From Pseudomonadota bacterium (GTDB lineage: Bacteria; Pseudomonadota; Alphaproteobacteria; Rhizobiales; Xanthobacteraceae), in the NCBI GenBank assembly GCA_023404705.1, contig JAEYAU010000005.1, positions 1 to 14,977 of the forward strand: a DNA stretch of 14,977 nucleotides. Reading direction: 5' to 3'. The position numbers and the translations under genes were made by a program. Shown one piece after another: positions 12,589 to 14,977 of the stretch. Under the pieces are notes generated by a model. It saw only the letters and a program-made list of their open reading frames with translations, had not been told where the DNA came from and made no database searches. Position 1 is the stretch's first letter. Each line of letters begins with the position of its first letter.

Positions 12589-13657
12589 CGGTCGCGACGT
12601 CGCGGCCGACCGCGTCGGCGAGGGAGTCGAAGCGGCCGACGCGCAGGAAGTCGAGAAGATCGCGCTTGATCTGTCCGACGAGGCCGACGCCGCGGAAGAC
12701 GAGACCCGAGTAGAGCTGGATCAGGCTCGCACCCGCCTTGATCTTGGCGAAGGCCGCCGCGCCCGAGTCGATCCCGCCGACGCCGATCAGCGGAAAGGCG
12801 CCTTCGGCGCGCACGAACGTTTCGGCCAGCATGCGGGTCGAGAGCGGGAACAGCGGCTTGCCCGAAAGACCGCCCTGCTCCATCGCCTTGCCGACCTCGC
12901 GCAACGTGGTCGGCCGCGTCACCGTCGTATTGGACACGATCATGCCGTCGATACGGTGGCGGCGCGCGAGCCCGACGACGTCGTCGAGATCCGGCAGCGC
13001 GAGGTCCGGCGCGATCTTGAGCAGCAGCGGTTTGCGGCTGCTGCGCTCGGCCGCGCGCTCGCGCGCGTCGATGGCGCGCGAGAGCAGGTCGTCGAGCGTG
13101 ATCGCCTGCTGCAGATTGCGCAGGCCCGGCGTGTTCGGCGACGAGATGTTGATCGTGAGGAAGCTCACCAATGGCGCGAGTGCCTCGATGGCCGTGACGA
13201 AGTCGGCCGCGCGGTCGACACTGTCCTTGTTGGCGCCGAGATTGATGCCGACGATGCCCGGCGCGCCGCGGCGCGCCGTGAGCCGCCGCGCCACGGCTTC
13301 CATGCCATCGCTGTTGAAGCCGAAGCGGTTGATCACAGCGTCGTCGGCGTCGAGGCGGAACAGGCGCGGACGCGGATTGCCGGGCTGCGGCTTCGGCGTG
13401 ACACCGCCGACCTCGACGAAGCCGAAGCCGAGGCGCAGCAGCTGGTCCGGCACCTCGGCGTTCTTGTCGAAGCCGGCCGCGATGCCGACCGGGTTGGGGA
13501 AGTCGAGGCCGAAGGCGCGCACCGCCAGACGTGGATCATCCGCGGCGGGGCGCGGCAGCGGCACCAGCCGGAGCGCCTTCAGCGCGAGGCGATGCGCCTC
13601 CTCGGGATCGAGCCGCCGCAGCATGGGCCGCGCCAGATGATCGAACAGGCCGATCAT
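12560..13657 (-). CDS. pyrD: Dihydroorotate dehydrogenase (quinone), class 2
   Basis: A 365-residue class 2 dihydroorotate dehydrogenase, the membrane-associated flavoenzyme that oxidises dihydroorotate to orotate in pyrimidine synthesis and passes electrons to quinone. The N-terminal amphipathic membrane domain (1-40) and the TIM barrel are complete. Visible motifs are NPVGIAAGFDKNA (55-67), EVGGVTPKPQPGNPRPR (82-98), NRFGFNSDG (110-118), GINLGANKD (137-145) and ISSPNTPGLR (171-180). The second Ser of the last motif (Ser173) corresponds to the class 2 catalytic base. LLKIAPDL, VSNTT, GGLSGKPL, IGVGGI and the FMN phosphate-loop GASLIQLYSGLVF follow. The start ATG at 13657 overlaps the stop of the DUF952 gene (ATGA), giving the normal N-terminus; the longer upstream frame is a shadow of DUF952. 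The 3' end overlaps the MATE gene by 29 bases. Confidence 0.95.
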   Translation of the reverse strand: MIGLFDHLARPMLRRLDPEEAHRLALKALRLVPLPRPAADDPRLAVRAFGLDFPNPVGIAAGFDKNAEVPDQLLRLGFGFVEVGGVTPKPQPGNPRPRLFRLDADDAVINRFGFNSDGMEAVARRLTARRGAPGIVGINLGANKDSVDRAADFVTAIEALAPLVSFLTINISSPNTPGLRNLQQAITLDDLLSRAIDARERAAERSSRKPLLLKIAPDLALPDLDDVVGLARRHRIDGMIVSNTTVTRPTTLREVGKAMEQGGLSGKPLFPLSTRMLAETFVRAEGAFPLIGVGGIDSGAAAFAKIKAGASLIQLYSGLVFRGVGLVGQIKRDLLDFLRVGRFDSLADAVGRDVATVTAQPWPSL

Positions 13658-14007
13658 GGCTCGAGCTCCGGAAACTGATGTCGGCCCTGCGCGTCGAGCC
13701 GCAGCGGCTTCACCCAGCGCACGGCCGTGAGATCGAGCGACGCATAGAGATGCGGGAACAGGTCGCCGCCGCGCGAGGGTTCCCACTTCAGCGCATCGCC
13801 GAGCGCCGGCGCGTCGACGGCCGCGAGCACGAGGTCGGACTTGCCGGCGAAATGGCGCGCCGCGGTCTCGCGCACCTGCGCGGCGCTGGAGAAATGAATG
13901 AAGCCGTCCTGCAGGTCGATCGGCGCGCCCGTGAAGCGGCCCAAACGCTCCGCCTCACGCCACGCGGCGGCATCGCTGATCTTGTAGACAGTCAGGATCT
14001 TGTTCAC
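13654..14007 (-). CDS. DUF952 domain-containing protein
   Basis: A 117-residue protein that is essentially one DUF952 domain. Hallmarks are the opening I-L-T-V-Y-K-I-S-D-A-A-A-W strand-helix, DGFIHFSSAAQV at residues about 35-46 and FPHLYASLDL near 85-95. The family is small, cytosolic and uncharacterised; the conserved His residues in DGFIH and FPHLY suggest an ADP-ribose-like or catalytic pocket, but no activity should be assumed. The GTG at 14007 is chosen because it gives the usual family start (MNKILTVYKI) and length and sits just downstream of a good promoter; the ATG at 14091 would bury that promoter in the coding region. It is first in an operon with pyrD, with a 4-base overlap; this pairing recurs in Hyphomicrobiales. 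Confidence 0.85.
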   Translation of the reverse strand: MNKILTVYKISDAAAWREAERLGRFTGAPIDLQDGFIHFSSAAQVRETAARHFAGKSDLVLAAVDAPALGDALKWEPSRGGDLFPHLYASLDLTAVRWVKPLRLDAQGRHQFPELEP

Positions 14008-14029
14008 CGGCGCCCCGTTTTCGGCGCGG

Positions 14030-14058
14030 ACCCTATCGATGGCTCGCGCCCGCAGCAA
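14030..14058 (-). promoter_or_regulatory. Candidate promoter of the DUF952-pyrD operon
   Basis: On the minus strand, TTGCTG (14058-14053) and TAGGGT (14035-14030) are separated by 17 bases, with TAGGGT inside a GATAGGGTCC string of the kind often seen at Hyphomicrobiales -10 sites. Transcription would start near 14023, leaving about 15 bases of leader before the GTG at 14007. This agrees with the chosen DUF952 start. Confidence 0.4.
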
Positions 14059-14084
14059 GGCGAAGCGCACCACCAATTCGTGTG

Positions 14085-14113
14085 TGGACATTTCCCGTTT
14101 ATATTCCTATATC
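14085..14113 (+). promoter_or_regulatory. Candidate promoter of the S24-fold regulator gene
   Basis: TGGACA (14085-14090) and TATATC (14108-14113) are separated by exactly 17 bases in the most AT-rich stretch of this part of the window. TGGACA matches the -35 consensus at 5 of 6 positions. A second TATATT box at 14100-14105 is an alternative -10. Transcription would begin around 14120, about 35 bases before the regulator's GTG. Confidence 0.5.
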
Positions 14114-14119
14114 CGGAAA
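14091..14119. promoter_or_regulatory. Imperfect dyad overlapping the regulator promoter (possible autoregulatory operator)
   Basis: TTTCC (14091-14095) mirrors GGAAA (14115-14119), and TATA (14100-14103) mirrors TATA (14108-14111), all centred near 14105. The dyad covers the spacer and -10 box of the proposed promoter. HTH/S24 regulators commonly repress themselves through such sites; binding is inferred. Confidence 0.35.
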
Positions 14120-14155
14120 AATAGTCTGCGATGGCGCGCATCTTCGGAGGCCGAC

Positions 14156-14806
14156 GTGGCGCGACAATCCATGCTTACCCATGCGGAGATCTGGACCGCG
14201 ATCGAGCGGCTCGCGGCGCGCTCGGGCCTCTCCGCCTCGGGTCTCGCCAAGAAAGCCGGGCTCGACCCGACCACCTTCAACAAGTCGAAGCGCATCACGC
14301 CGGACGGACGTCCGCGCTGGCCGTCCACGGAGTCGGTCGCCAAGGCCCTCGACGCCACCGCCACCGAGTTTGCGACCTTCGTCGGCCTGATCAGCGAGGG
14401 CGGCGGCGCGGCGCCGGTGAGGCAAGTGGTGCCGCTGCTCGGCCTCGCGCAGGCGAGCGGTGACGGCTACTTCGACGAGTTCGGTTATCCGGTCGGCACA
14501 GGCTGGGACGAGATCGCCTTCCCGGCGATCGAGGACGAGCACGCCTATGCGCTGGAGATCACGGGCGACGCCATGCAGCCCGCCTATCGCGACGGCACCA
14601 TCATCATCGTCTCGCCGACCACGCCGCTACGCCGCGGCGACCGTGTGGTGGTGAAGACCAAGGCAGGCGAGCTGATGGCGAGCGAGCTGAAGCGGCGCAC
14701 GGCAAAGACCGTGGAGCTGAAGCCGTTCAATCCCGAGGCGCCGGACCGCACGCTTGCCGAAGAAGAGCTTGCGTGGATCGCCCGCATCGTCTGGGCGAGC
14801 CAGTAG
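14156..14806 (+). CDS. HTH regulator with S24/LexA-like C-terminal domain, protease dyad apparently lost
   Basis: A 216-residue two-domain protein. Residues about 8-80 are a Cro/CI-like helix-turn-helix (EIWTAIERLAARSGLSASGL, then AKKAGLDPTTFNKSKRI), followed by a W-P-S-T-E-S-V-A-K-A-L helix. Residues about 120-216 are an S24 (LexA/CI peptidase) fold. The nucleophile motif, normally G-D-S-M-x-P, reads G-D-A139-M-Q-P, and the position of the catalytic Lys (E. coli LexA Lys156) aligns with Ser176 in MASELKRR. Both dyad residues therefore seem replaced and self-cleavage is unlikely. The GTG at 14156 is chosen for its GGAGG five bases upstream; the ATG at 14171 (MLTHAEIW) has no such site. It is divergent from DUF952-pyrD, so it may control itself or that operon; targets are unknown. 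Confidence 0.85.
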   Translation: MARQSMLTHAEIWTAIERLAARSGLSASGLAKKAGLDPTTFNKSKRITPDGRPRWPSTESVAKALDATATEFATFVGLISEGGGAAPVRQVVPLLGLAQASGDGYFDEFGYPVGTGWDEIAFPAIEDEHAYALEITGDAMQPAYRDGTIIIVSPTTPLRRGDRVVVKTKAGELMASELKRRTAKTVELKPFNPEAPDRTLAEEELAWIARIVWASQ

Positions 14807-14841
14807 GCGAAATGGCCGCGCACGCACGCTCTCATCCGTCA

Positions 14842-14977
14842 CCCTGAGGGGCGAGCGAAGCGAGCCTCGAAGGGCGACGGCCCGGGCCTCGCAGCGAGCA
14901 AGCTTCATGGCCCGGGCCGTTCATCCTTCGAGGCTCACATCAACCGGCTTCGCCGCTCGATGTTCGCACCTCAGGAT
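14842..14977. repeat. Long imperfect inverted repeat (REP/RIME-like intergenic element), cut by the window end
   Basis: Three nested pairs of arms are visible. ACGGCCCGGGCC (14877-14888) pairs with GGCCCGGGCCGT (14909-14920) around a 20-base loop. GAGCCTCGAAGG (14862-14873) pairs with CCTTCGAGGCTC (14925-14936). CCTGAGG (14843-14849) pairs with CCTCAGG (14969-14975). The first two pairs are perfect over 12 bases each and are separated only by a 3/4-base mismatch bulge. Strings of the type CCTGAGG..GAGCGAAGCGAGC..CTCGAAGG are typical of dispersed intergenic palindromes in Hyphomicrobiales. It lies 35 bases after the regulator's stop and could also act as a bidirectional terminator. Confidence 0.75.

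Noticed and set aside
12470..13678. A 402-codon plus-strand frame running from MATE into pyrD
   Set aside because: It is out of frame with MATE and antisense to pyrD, whose catalytic motifs are complete. The translation is charged low-complexity.
14839..14977. CRISPR or insertion sequence end at the right edge
   Set aside because: There are no regularly spaced direct repeats and no transposase frame. The pattern is a nested inverted repeat.

Overview
The window is high-G+C, densely packed chromosomal DNA from an alphaproteobacterium. It most likely comes from the Hyphomicrobiales (Bradyrhizobium/Rhodopseudomonas/Pseudolabrys-like). This rests on the gene set (PodJ-like Sel1 protein, TIGR02186 with a TauE/SafE permease, DUF952-pyrD, a DUF6460-like membrane protein), on many 4-base ATGA/GTGA operon overlaps, and on a dispersed palindromic repeat at the right edge. 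The placement is inferred from family resemblance, not from a search.

Left part (1-4300): the 3' end of a Sel1-repeat protein (PodJ-like) is followed by a roughly 310-bp gap and then a translationally coupled pair, a TSUP permease and a TIGR02186 membrane-anchored protein. Facing them is a small VapB-type antitoxin gene with no toxin partner, in DNA of clearly lower G+C. Next come an exported four-cysteine protein of unknown function, with a promoter that would give a leaderless mRNA, and a short unknown gene.

Centre (4305-10375): a complete four-gene DNA-repair cassette arranged as two divergent, translationally coupled pairs. On the minus strand are an Lhr-type DEXH helicase and the PdeM metallophosphoesterase nuclease. 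On the plus strand are a metallo-beta-lactamase/beta-CASP exonuclease and an ATP-dependent DNA ligase. All catalytic motifs that I could check are intact. The divergent gap holds a perfect 16-bp palindrome, the best candidate for a shared control site. The cluster type is known (the LHR-LIG-EXO-MPE, or ligase-associated DNA damage response, set), so it is not a new system; the split arrangement and the palindrome are the points of interest.

Right part (10376-14977): a short hypothetical protein, a small DUF6460-like membrane protein, a MATE/DinF-type efflux transporter (TTG start) whose 3' end overlaps that of pyrD, and a DUF952-pyrD operon read leftward. Divergent from that operon is an HTH/S24-fold regulator whose Ser/Lys protease dyad appears to be lost, with an AT-rich promoter and dyad upstream. 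The window ends inside a long imperfect inverted repeat. I found no RNA genes, insertion sequences, CRISPR arrays or phage genes.
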